A stretch of 64,000 nt of DNA from Betaproteobacteria bacterium Ga0077523 (lineage in GTDB: Bacteria; Pseudomonadota; Gammaproteobacteria; Burkholderiales; Ga0077523): positions 1 through 64,000 of the forward strand of contig LNDQ01000089.1 in NCBI GenBank assembly GCA_001464695.1, read 5' to 3'. The translations under genes were made by a program, and so were the position numbers. The notes under the pieces were generated by a model. The model worked only from the letters and a program-made list of their open reading frames with translations, did not search any database and was not told the origin of the DNA. The first letter of the stretch is position 1, and every line of letters begins with the position of its first letter. This document shows positions 34,115-42,093 of this stretch, piece after piece.

Positions 34115-35786
34115 GGTTCACCTCCGTCAACGTGGTTTCACCGGCGCGCACCAGGTCGAGTGCCGATTCGCGCAGGAAGCGCGTGCCCGATTCGCGGGCC
34201 GCCGCCTTGATGCGGCGAATCGGTTCGCGCTGGGTGATGAGCTCGCGCAACTCATCGTTCAGCACGAGCATTTCGGAGATGGCCTTGCGGCCGCGATAGC
34301 CGCTGCCACGGCAATGGCCGCAGCCCTTGCCCGCGCGGAAACGGTAGCCGGTCACTTCCTCGGGGCTCAGACCCGAGTCGGCAAGCAGTGCGTCGTTCGG
34401 TGCGTCGTCCTCGGTGCAATGGGTGCAGTTCACCCGCACCAGGCGTTGGGCGACGATGCCGTTCAGCGCCGAGACGAAGGAGTACGGGTCCACCCCCATG
34501 TGGGTGAAGCGGCCGATGACATCGAAGACGTTGTTGGCGTGCACGGTGGTGAAGACCAGGTGGCCGGTCAGCGCTGCCTGGATGGCGATCTGGGCGGTCT
34601 CGGCATCGCGGATCTCGCCCACCATGATCTTGTCGGGGTCGTGGCGCAGGATGGAGCGCAGGCCCCGGGCGAAGGTCAAACCCTTCTTCTCGTTGACGGG
34701 AATCTGCAGCACGCCGGGGAGCTGGTATTCCACCGGGTCTTCGATGGTGATCAGCTTGTCGTGGCCGTGGTTGATCTCGCTGATGGCGGCGTACAACGTG
34801 GTGGTCTTGCCACTGCCGGTGGGGCCCGTCACCAGCAGCATGCCGTAGGGTTCGGAGGCGAGACGCCGGATCCAGATCTTGGCCGATTCGCCGAAGCCCA
34901 GGCTGTCCAGCGACAGGCCCTTCACCGCGTCGGCGAGGCTTTGCTTGTCGAGGATCCGCAGCACCGCGTCTTCGCCGAAGATGGACGGCATGATCGAGAC
35001 GCGGAAGTCGATTTCGCGCCCCTGGATCGAGACCTTGAAGCGGCCGTCCTGGGGCACGCGGCGCTCGGCGATGTCCAACTCGGACATCACCTTGATGCGC
35101 GAGACCACCTGCTCGGCAGTCTCGGCGCCGTTGACCTGGCTCACGTTGATCAGCACGCCGTCGATGCGGTACTTGATGATCAGTCCGCCGGCGGAAGTCT
35201 CCAGGTGGATGTCGCTCGCGCCGCTCTTGAGGGCGTCGTAGACGGTGGAATGCACCAGCCGCACCACCGGACTGGTGTCCTCGCTGATGGTCTTCAGCGA
35301 CAGGTCCTCCACCGCGCCGCGGCCATCGGTGTCGGTGCGCGTCTGCAGCACCAGGCTTTCCATGGCCTTCAGGCTCTCGCCGTGACGGGCGAGCCACGCG
35401 GTGAGATCGGCGGGGTGGGCGAGCCGGAAGCCGATGGCCGCCCCGACGCGCTCTTCGGCCCACGGGCGCACGCGCACGTCGAACGGATCGGCGAAGGCGA
35501 GCACCAGTGCCCCGCCGGGCAGACGAAACAGCACGCACTCGCGAGCCAGCGCTTCGGTGTAGGGCAGGCGGTCGAACGCAGGTTCGGCCGCATGCATGTC
35601 CGACATGCTCATGGGAACCAGGCCGAAGGTGGCGGCGAGCGCCAGGGTGAAGGCCTCGGCCTCGAGGCCGCTTTGCTCTTCCAGGCACAGCACGGCGCGT
35701 TTGCCGCTGGCGGCGGCCGCGGCGCGGGCAGCGGCGACCTCGTCGGCCAGGAACACCTGCGGTTCGTCGAACTCGCGCAGCTTCAC
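34095..35786 (-). CDS. gspE: GspE/PilB-family secretion ATPase
   Basis: 563 residues from a GTG at 35786 that overlaps the gspF stop by 4 bp. An N-terminal GspE-II-like domain (about 1-140) precedes the ATPase: SGASDIHLE at 188-196, Walker A GPTGSGKT at 321-328, Asp box ITIEDPVEYQ, Walker B IMVGEIRD at 387-394 and the His box TGHLVFTTVHAN. The tetracysteine zinc site is present as CTHC (454-457) and CGHC (489-492), as in GspE. It powers pseudopilus assembly by hydrolysing ATP at the inner membrane. There is no second, PilT-like retraction ATPase nearby, which favours secretion over twitching. Confidence 0.92.
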   Translation of the reverse strand: MKLREFDEPQVFLADEVAAARAAAAASGKRAVLCLEEQSGLEAEAFTLALAATFGLVPMSMSDMHAAEPAFDRLPYTEALARECVLFRLPGGALVLAFADPFDVRVRPWAEERVGAAIGFRLAHPADLTAWLARHGESLKAMESLVLQTRTDTDGRGAVEDLSLKTISEDTSPVVRLVHSTVYDALKSGASDIHLETSAGGLIIKYRIDGVLINVSQVNGAETAEQVVSRIKVMSELDIAERRVPQDGRFKVSIQGREIDFRVSIMPSIFGEDAVLRILDKQSLADAVKGLSLDSLGFGESAKIWIRRLASEPYGMLLVTGPTGSGKTTTLYAAISEINHGHDKLITIEDPVEYQLPGVLQIPVNEKKGLTFARGLRSILRHDPDKIMVGEIRDAETAQIAIQAALTGHLVFTTVHANNVFDVIGRFTHMGVDPYSFVSALNGIVAQRLVRVNCTHCTEDDAPNDALLADSGLSPEEVTGYRFRAGKGCGHCRGSGYRGRKAISEMLVLNDELRELITQREPIRRIKAAARESGTRFLRESALDLVRAGETTLTEVNRVTLVA

Positions 35787-36973
35787 TGGATGCTCCCCGC
35801 CAGTTCGAAGATGGGCAGGTACATCAACACGACGATGCCGCCGATGATGACCCCGATCAGCGCCATCAACAGCGGCTCGAAGGTCTTGGTGAACCACTCG
35901 ACCCAGCGCGCCATCTCCTCGTCGTGGAAGATCGCGATGCGCTCCATCATCTCGCCCATCCGCCCGGTGCGTTCGCCGACCCGCAGCATGCGCAACGCCA
36001 CCGGGGTCGTTAGGGCGTTCGCTTCCATCGCCTGCGACATGGGTTTGCCTTCGCGGATCATGCGCTGCGCGCCGTCCAGACGCGTGCGCAATTCGGTGTC
36101 GAGCAGGCCCGCCACCATGCCCAGTGCCGGCACGATCGGGATACCGCCTGACAGCAGCATACCGAGCGTGCGGTAGAAGCGCGTCAACTGGTACACCCGG
36201 ATGCGCTCCCCCATCGCGGGAATGGCACGCAGCGCGCGAAAGAGGCGTGCGCGCGTGGAGGTGCGTGTGAGCCACCAGCCGGTCAGGAATACCCCTCCCA
36301 GGAACAGCACACCCACCAGCATTCCGTGTGCCTCGACCATCCGCCCCCATTGCATGAGCAACCGCGACACGATGGGCATGTCCCCACCCATGTCTTCGTA
36401 CACGTGACTGAAGCGCGGCACGACGTAGCCCAGCAGGAACAACGTGACCAGGCCGCCGACGATGATCAGGATGGCCGGATAGATGGAGGCGCTCACCACC
36501 TTCTTGCGCACCACGTCGAGTTGCGTCTGGTACGCCACGAAGCGGGTGAGCGCCTCGGGCAGATCGCCGGTGCGTTCGCTCGCGCGCACCGATGCCATGT
36601 AGAGATCCGGAAACGCCCCGGGCACCGATTGGAGCGCGGCCGACAAGGGCTTGCCTTCGTACAGGGCAGCAAGCAAGGCACGCAAGGTGGCTCGGGTGTC
36701 CGGCCGCGATTCCTTCTCGGCGAGCGTCTCGATCGCCTCCACCAGGCTGATGCCCGATTGCAGCAGGGCCAGCAACTCCTGCGTGAACAACAGCAGCGGA
36801 AACCTGTGGCGTCCCTTGAGGGACGGCAGGGCGAATCCCGCGCCGCCCTGCACTGCCAGCACCGCGTACCCGCGCTCCTTCGCCTGCGCCTGCGCGTCAC
36901 CGACATCGCGCGCGTCAAATGCGAGGGAGACCACCCCCTCGCCGGCTTTCATGGCTTTGACGCGGTAGCGCAT
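35783..36973 (-). CDS. gspF: GspF/PilC-family inner-membrane platform protein
   Basis: 396 residues. Two T2SSF domains: about 65-190 (FTQELLALLQSGISLVEAIETLAE) and about 265-390 (RFYRTLGMLLSGGIPIVPALGMVAGLL). Three membrane helices are visible, two central ones (ASIYPAILIIVGGLVTLFLLGYVVP and GMLVGVLFLGGVFLTGWWL) and one at the end (LLMALIGVIIGGIVVLMYLPIFE). The family anchors the ATPase and drives pseudopilin assembly. It is separated from gspG by the 129-bp tandem repeats and is followed by gspE with a GTGA overlap. Confidence 0.92.
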   Translation of the reverse strand: MRYRVKAMKAGEGVVSLAFDARDVGDAQAQAKERGYAVLAVQGGAGFALPSLKGRHRFPLLLFTQELLALLQSGISLVEAIETLAEKESRPDTRATLRALLAALYEGKPLSAALQSVPGAFPDLYMASVRASERTGDLPEALTRFVAYQTQLDVVRKKVVSASIYPAILIIVGGLVTLFLLGYVVPRFSHVYEDMGGDMPIVSRLLMQWGRMVEAHGMLVGVLFLGGVFLTGWWLTRTSTRARLFRALRAIPAMGERIRVYQLTRFYRTLGMLLSGGIPIVPALGMVAGLLDTELRTRLDGAQRMIREGKPMSQAMEANALTTPVALRMLRVGERTGRMGEMMERIAIFHDEEMARWVEWFTKTFEPLLMALIGVIIGGIVVLMYLPIFELAGSIQ

Positions 36974-36983
36974 GGCGGTTCGA

Positions 36984-37270
36984 CATCAATTCCAGTTGGT
37001 GATGTCGGCGTTGGAGCCTTGCGCGCGCGACACGGTTGCGAGGCGCAGCCTCGCCTGGTGCGGGAGCGCGCGCAGGGGGAAGGAGGCGGCTGCGTCAAAC
37101 GGGGGCATTCGGCATCAATTCCAGTTGGTGATATCAGCGTTGGAGCCTTGCGCGCGCGACACGGTTGCGAGGCGCAGCCTCGCCTGGTGCGGGAGCGCAC
37201 GCAGGGGGAAGGAGGCGGCTGCGTCAAACGGGGGCATTCGGCATCAATTCCAGTTGGTGATATCAGCGTT
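36984..37270. repeat. 129-bp tandem repeat carrying copies of the gspG 3' end
   Basis: The 29-bp end of gspG, beginning CATCAATTCCAGTTGG, occurs three times: 36984, 37113 and 37242, an exact 129-bp period. Between them lie two full copies of a ~100-bp spacer. Each spacer contains the hairpin GCGAGGC-GCA-GCCTCGC and ends GGGGGCATTCGG. The unit copy next to gspF differs at only a few positions (GATGTCGGCG versus GATATCAGCG, GCGCGC versus GCACGC). Because 129 is a multiple of three, frames stay open through it on both strands, but no ribosome-binding site or domain supports a gene. Confidence 0.92.
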
Positions 37271-37666
37271 CTCGCCTTCCCCGCCGGCTTGACCATCCTT
37301 GCCGAAGGAGAAGAGATCGAACTCGCCCTTCTCGCCAGGGGCGCGGTACTGGTAGGGCTTGCCCCATGGGTCCAGTGGCACGGCCTTCTTGAGATAGGGC
37401 CCCCCCCATTTCGCCTCGTTGCTCGGCTTCGCCTCCAACGCAGCGAGCCCCTGCTCGGTGCTTGGATAGCGACCCACGTCCAACCGGTAGGCGTCCAGCG
37501 CCTTCTCCAGCGCGTCGATCTGTGCCTTGGTGATCTTGATCTCCGACTTGCCGATCTGGGAGAAGTACTTGGGCCCCACGTACGCCGCGAGCAACCCGAT
37601 GATCACCATGACCACCAGCAGTTCGAGCAACGTGAAGCCGCGGTGCCATGCGGTGCAGACCCGCAT
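37244..37666 (-). CDS. gspG: Major pseudopilin GspG
   Basis: About 140 residues from the ATG at 37666; a TTG at 37726 with an AAGGA site upstream is an equally plausible start that lengthens the leader by 20 residues. The leader ends WHRG, followed by FTLLELLVVMVIIGLLAAYVGPKYF with Glu5. The globular part is textbook GspG: KAQIDALEKALDAYRLDVGRYPSTEQGLAAL, GPYLKKAVPLDPWGKPYQYRAPG, and a calcium-loop end FDLFSFGKDGQAGGEGENADITNW. It should be the main subunit of the pseudopilus. Its last 29 bp, including the stop, are copied twice more downstream. Confidence 0.92.
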   Translation of the reverse strand: MRVCTAWHRGFTLLELLVVMVIIGLLAAYVGPKYFSQIGKSEIKITKAQIDALEKALDAYRLDVGRYPSTEQGLAALEAKPSNEAKWGGPYLKKAVPLDPWGKPYQYRAPGEKGEFDLFSFGKDGQAGGEGENADITNWN

Positions 37667-37900
37667 CGCGCGGCGGCTTTCGATCCGCACGATGCGATGG
37701 GTGCCTGCTCGATCGATGCGGTGCAAGGTCCTTCCCCTCTTCGTGAGACCTGGATACTAGGCAGGGATTATGACGCTCCCGTGACTGCATGTGGCCGCGC
37801 GATGTGTCGTCGGCGAACGTCAGCGTCGTGAGTAGCAAACACCCCTCTATTCCAGCCAGGGGCAGGCGTGTTTCGTCCGACGCGAACTACGGACTGCAGT

Positions 37901-38662
37901 TCAGCGGAATGTGTATTCCACGCGCACGCCCACCCGGTACAGGGTGCTCGCCGGCTGGAAGAACTGGCCGAAGCCGAAGCCCGGCACGAAGGCCCCGGTC
38001 GCCGACGACTCGGACAGGCTCAGCGAATCGAGCGTGCCCATGATCCGCCAGTGCCGGTCGATGCGATAACCCAGCATGGCGTAGACCGAGGGTTCCTTGC
38101 CCGGGTGCAGGATGATCGGGTTGGGGGTCATGCCGTCGAGGTAGGCTTCCTCATAGGTATAGAACGGCAGCTTCAACCCGGCCGCTGCGACGACGCCGCT
38201 TTCACTGCGATCGAACTCGACGCCGAGGCGTGCGAAACCGATGAAGTAGTTCTCTTTCTGGATGGAACTCAGCTCGCGCTCCCAGATGTCGACACCGCCC
38301 GACACGACGAGGTCGACCCACGCATTCCCGCGCGCCGGCACGCGATACCGGAACTGAGCCTCCTGCATGGTGCCGCGGTAAGACGTCGTGCTCTGGATCG
38401 AGCGGATCGGCGGAAACAGTGTGGAGCCGTCATAGTCGACGTCGCCGCCATACAGCGAGCCACGCCATGCGAACAACGCACCCCGATCGCGGTCCAGAGT
38501 CCAGCCGCCCGTGAGGACCGCCAGCATGCCGGTCTCGCGCACTTCGGGCGACGTGTCCTCGGTCCAGTTCATGTAGTCGATGCCGCCGCCCAGGGTGAAC
38601 TGGGCCCACGCGGGCGCCGCTGCGAACATCACGATCATCGCTGCAAGGAAACGCACGAGCAT
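37901..38662 (-). CDS. Exported beta-barrel-like outer-membrane protein, unknown function
   Basis: 253 residues from the ATG at 38662, with an excellent AGGAGG ribosome-binding site. Signal peptide LVRFLAAMIVMFAAAPAWAQ, then FTLGGGIDYMNWTEDTSP and alternating amphipathic strands throughout, ending in VRVEYTFR with a penultimate aromatic. It looks like a small outer-membrane barrel (10 to 12 strands). It lies about 230 bp upstream of gspG on the same strand and about 26 bp downstream of addA. It may belong to the secretion cluster as a substrate or accessory, or be independent. I do not recognise the family. Confidence 0.65.
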   Translation of the reverse strand: MLVRFLAAMIVMFAAAPAWAQFTLGGGIDYMNWTEDTSPEVRETGMLAVLTGGWTLDRDRGALFAWRGSLYGGDVDYDGSTLFPPIRSIQSTTSYRGTMQEAQFRYRVPARGNAWVDLVVSGGVDIWERELSSIQKENYFIGFARLGVEFDRSESGVVAAAGLKLPFYTYEEAYLDGMTPNPIILHPGKEPSVYAMLGYRIDRHWRIMGTLDSLSLSESSATGAFVPGFGFGQFFQPASTLYRVGVRVEYTFR

Positions 38663-38688
38663 GGCGACCTCCTGGCCAAGCGCGGCGA

Positions 38689-41600
38689 TCAGGGAGCCCG
38701 GCCTGCACCGGGCTCCCACTCCCGCCAGCCGCGCATCAGCGGGAAATACAACGCCAGCCGGATCGGACGAGCATCCAACTGCGTCATGAGCGCAGCATAC
38801 CTTTCCAACTGGGCACGGTAGCGCTCGCGTTCGTTGTCGAGGAAGCCTTCGCGGTCCGCACCTTCGTGCATGCCGGTCTTGTAGTCGATGATCCAGCGCA
38901 CGCCGTCGGCATCGACGAACGTGCGATCGATCGCAATGTCGACCAGCACGTCACCGGCGACTCCGGTGAGACGGAGTTCCGAGTGCGCTTCGCCGTGGGC
39001 CGACAGGATCCAGCGCGCGCGGTCGTCGGACAAGGCGCCCTCGAGGCCGCCGACCACTCGCTCGATCGCCGGGACCAGTTCCGCCTCCGGAACGCCGAAC
39101 GCCCGCAGGTCGCGCGAGAAGACGTCGCGCAGCGCATGCACGCGCTCAGCATTCCATCCCGCGAGTCCATCCTCCGCGATGCGCTGCAGGTGTCGATGCA
39201 CGATCGTCCCCACGTGCCTGGCGGTTTCGGAGGCCCAGGAGAACTCCACCTCTCCCGGTTCTCCCGAACCCTCCAACCACGCTGCGGCCGGCGCAATGCC
39301 AGCGACCGGAACGGGTGGCACCCAATCCGCGGCGAACCGCCGGATCGCACCGTCGGTCCGTTGCCGGGGGGGATCTTCGAATGAAGCCGAAGCGGTCTGC
39401 GACTCGATCGCACGCAGGAAATCGATCTCGACCACGGGCCATATGCGGTCGAGCAAAGAACCCTTCTTCGGCCGCGGGACGCCATCAAGGGCGTCGGCGT
39501 GGCCGACGAGATGCAAACGCGACTTCGCGCGCGTCGTCGCGACATAGAGCAGCCGGCAATCCTCGTGCATCGCCTTGGTCCGGTCGAGGCGCTCCAGGTA
39601 CTCGTAGATCGGATCCTTCTTTTCCGAACGTTCGCGGATCGGCGCCAGCAGCAAGTCCGGATCGCCGTGCGCACGCGGTCGCTCGAGCCACGCGAGCAGG
39701 CGAGCGGCATTGCCCCGCGGCTTGTAACCGAGCCCCGGCAGGATCACCGTATCGAACTCCAGTCCCTTCGCCTTGTGGATGGTCATGACCTGCAGCACGT
39801 CGCTCGCACCGGGATCGGGACGTGCGAAGAGCTTGCCCATGCGCTCGGCAAGTGCTGAGAAATCGGGCAGGTCACCACCCTCCTCCAAGTCGTCGAGCAC
39901 GTCGAGGAACACCTGCGCGTCCTCGAGATCGGCGGCATCCGCCGCCGCGGCTGGCCCACCGAGTGCGAGCCACGCGCCTTCCACCCATCGGCGCAACGGC
40001 TCGCGGCGCCGTTGCGCGACGAAGGGCTGCAGGCAATCGTGCAGGCGGGTGAGCCTCCGGCGCCCATCCTCCGCCAGGCGCGCCACGAGAGTCGTCGTCT
40101 GAACGAGGTCCCATAGGCAGGCGGCCGCATCGAATCCCGCCAGAGAGTCGAGGTCCGCCAGCGTGAGGCCGCACCACGGCGCGCGCAGCACGGCAAGCCA
40201 GGCGATGCGGTCAGCCGGATGCAGCAGCGCGCGCGTGAGCGCGTGAAGATCCTGCACGACGGGTCGATGCCCCAGCGCCTCGATCTCGATGGCCTGGAAG
40301 CGCAGGCCGACGTCCTTCAACGCTGGCACGATGTGGGCGAGATGGCTGCGGCTGCGAACCAGGATCGCGATGCGCTGCGCCGGATCGTCGATGCGTGCCG
40401 CACGCACCAGTTCGGCCACGCGCTCGGCCTCCCCGGCCCGATCGCGCGCAAGCGAAGGATGCACCATGACCGCGGGTTCGTGCGCAGCGGCCTTCACGGC
40501 TTCGGATTCCGCGAACGGCACCGCGCCGCTGGCGAGATCCTCGGCCGCCGGCAACAGACGGCGGAAACTCGCGTTGACCCAGCTCACGATGCCGGCCTGC
40601 GAGCGGAAGTTGACGCGCAAGGTGAGCGGCGCCAGTGCCACGGTCTCGATCCCTTCGCGGCGCGCGCGCAGGTACAGCGCCACTTCGGCTTCGCGGAAGC
40701 GATAGATCGATTGCATGGGATCGCCCACGACGAACAGCGTGCGGCCGTCGTCGGGCTGCCAGCCGGCGGTCAGCCGCTCGAGCAACTGGTACTGGGACTG
40801 TGAAGTGTCCTGGAACTCGTCGACCAGGAGATGGCGGATGCGGTAGTCGAGCGCGAGCGCCAGGTCGGTGGGTGCGTCGCTGTCGCCGAGCGCGCGCACG
40901 GCGGCCTGGGACACGGCGGTGAAGTCCACCTGGCCGCGCTCGCGGAACAGGATCTCGAGTTGCGCCACGGCGAGCGGCAACAGTGCCACCAGCGCGCCGA
41001 TCACTGCCCATTGCGCCTCGCTGTACGTCGGCGGCGGCAGCAGACGGGTGTGATGCAGCTCTTCCAGAAACGACGGGTGCGCTTCGACGTACCCCAGCAA
41101 CGCCTTCACGCGATCCTTGAACCGGTCGCAGCGCGCTTTTTCCGCCGCGTTCTTCGACGTCGGAAAACCCACGCGCACATCGAAGCTCTTGCGTGCGGTT
41201 CCGTTCCTGGTCAGCAACATTTCGGCGACGCCGCGCCAGAGCGGCAACGCGTCGACCGAGGCATCCGGCAACGCATCGAGATCGAGCAGCGCGACGATCG
41301 GCGATGCCGCGTCGGTCTGCGCGAGATTCGCCGCCGCGTAGCGCGCGAGCGCGATCAGTTCGGCTTCGATCTCGTGGGGCGTCAGCGTTCTCAGGTTCGC
41401 GAGCGCATCGACGATGATGGCGCGCAACCCTGCTTCGAGGGTGGAGCGCTCGAGTCTTCCGGAAGACTTGTCCACCACGTGCCGCAGCCACTGGTCACGG
41501 CGCTCCAGCATGTCGGCAAGCAGCATCTCGGCGCTGGCCATGTCGTTGTCGAGATGCTGCAGCACGCGTGCAATCGCCGCGGCCGTCGGCCCGCCGCCGT

Positions 41601-42093
41601 CGAGGTCCGCCAGCAGGCGGAGCGCCGCTTCGCGATACAGGCTCGCTGCATCCTCGAGCGATTCGGGTTGTGCGCCGAAGCCGGACAGCAGGGGCATCTG
41701 GCGCGTGAGGCTCGCGCACAGCGCATCGATGGTCTGGATGCGCAGCCGCCCCGGACTGGCCATGATGCCCCACCCGAGACGTTCGTCGCGGCGCCGCACG
41801 GCACGCGCGAGTTCCCAGGTGCGCCGTTGATGATCGCGCACGGGGGGCGTGTCTTCGCCCGCCAGCGCCAGCGCGTCGAGCACGCGATCGCGCATTTCGC
41901 CCGCAGCCTTGCGCGTGAAGGTGATGGCCACGATCTCCTCGGGTGCATCGACCTCGACCAGCAATGCGAGCGTTCGTTGAATCAACAGCTCGGTCTTGCC
42001 CGAACCCGCCGGCGCCTGGACGATGAACGAACGCGCGACGTCGAGCGCCTGTTCGCGTTCGGCTGCATCGGCGATGTGCACCACCTCAGTCAT
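38689..42093 (-). CDS. addA: AddA-like UvrD/Rep helicase-nuclease
   Basis: 1134 residues from the ATG at 42093, overlapping the addB stop by 8 bp (ATGACTGA). Superfamily-1 helicase motifs: Walker A APAGSGKT at 27-34, motif Ia AITFTRKAAGEMR, motif II LLVDEFQDTSQSQ, motif III FVVGDPMQSIYRFREAEV, motif IV LRVNFRSQAGIV, motif V VMTIHKAKGLEFDTVILPGL. Motif VI is LLYVATTRAKSRLHLVG. The C-terminal RecB-type nuclease has the VDIAIDR and WIIDYKTG elements, so the catalytic Asp and Lys are kept. With AddB it should process double-strand breaks for RecA-dependent repair, replacing RecBCD. Confidence 0.9.
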   Translation of the reverse strand: MTEVVHIADAAEREQALDVARSFIVQAPAGSGKTELLIQRTLALLVEVDAPEEIVAITFTRKAAGEMRDRVLDALALAGEDTPPVRDHQRRTWELARAVRRRDERLGWGIMASPGRLRIQTIDALCASLTRQMPLLSGFGAQPESLEDAASLYREAALRLLADLDGGGPTAAAIARVLQHLDNDMASAEMLLADMLERRDQWLRHVVDKSSGRLERSTLEAGLRAIIVDALANLRTLTPHEIEAELIALARYAAANLAQTDAASPIVALLDLDALPDASVDALPLWRGVAEMLLTRNGTARKSFDVRVGFPTSKNAAEKARCDRFKDRVKALLGYVEAHPSFLEELHHTRLLPPPTYSEAQWAVIGALVALLPLAVAQLEILFRERGQVDFTAVSQAAVRALGDSDAPTDLALALDYRIRHLLVDEFQDTSQSQYQLLERLTAGWQPDDGRTLFVVGDPMQSIYRFREAEVALYLRARREGIETVALAPLTLRVNFRSQAGIVSWVNASFRRLLPAAEDLASGAVPFAESEAVKAAAHEPAVMVHPSLARDRAGEAERVAELVRAARIDDPAQRIAILVRSRSHLAHIVPALKDVGLRFQAIEIEALGHRPVVQDLHALTRALLHPADRIAWLAVLRAPWCGLTLADLDSLAGFDAAACLWDLVQTTTLVARLAEDGRRRLTRLHDCLQPFVAQRRREPLRRWVEGAWLALGGPAAAADAADLEDAQVFLDVLDDLEEGGDLPDFSALAERMGKLFARPDPGASDVLQVMTIHKAKGLEFDTVILPGLGYKPRGNAARLLAWLERPRAHGDPDLLLAPIRERSEKKDPIYEYLERLDRTKAMHEDCRLLYVATTRAKSRLHLVGHADALDGVPRPKKGSLLDRIWPVVEIDFLRAIESQTASASFEDPPRQRTDGAIRRFAADWVPPVPVAGIAPAAAWLEGSGEPGEVEFSWASETARHVGTIVHRHLQRIAEDGLAGWNAERVHALRDVFSRDLRAFGVPEAELVPAIERVVGGLEGALSDDRARWILSAHGEAHSELRLTGVAGDVLVDIAIDRTFVDADGVRWIIDYKTGMHEGADREGFLDNERERYRAQLERYAALMTQLDARPIRLALYFPLMRGWREWEPGAGRAP

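Noticed and set aside
33849-36176. Long plus-strand open frame opposite gspE and the PilM-like gene
   Set aside because: Antisense shadow; no recognisable domain, and the minus-strand genes carry clear motifs such as Walker A.
36949-37296. Open frames through the 129-bp repeats on both strands, which could be read as a repeat protein, or the repeat as a CRISPR array
   Set aside because: Frames stay open because 129 is a multiple of three; there is no start signal. Only three repeat starts occur, with identical rather than variable spacers and no cas genes, so it is not CRISPR.
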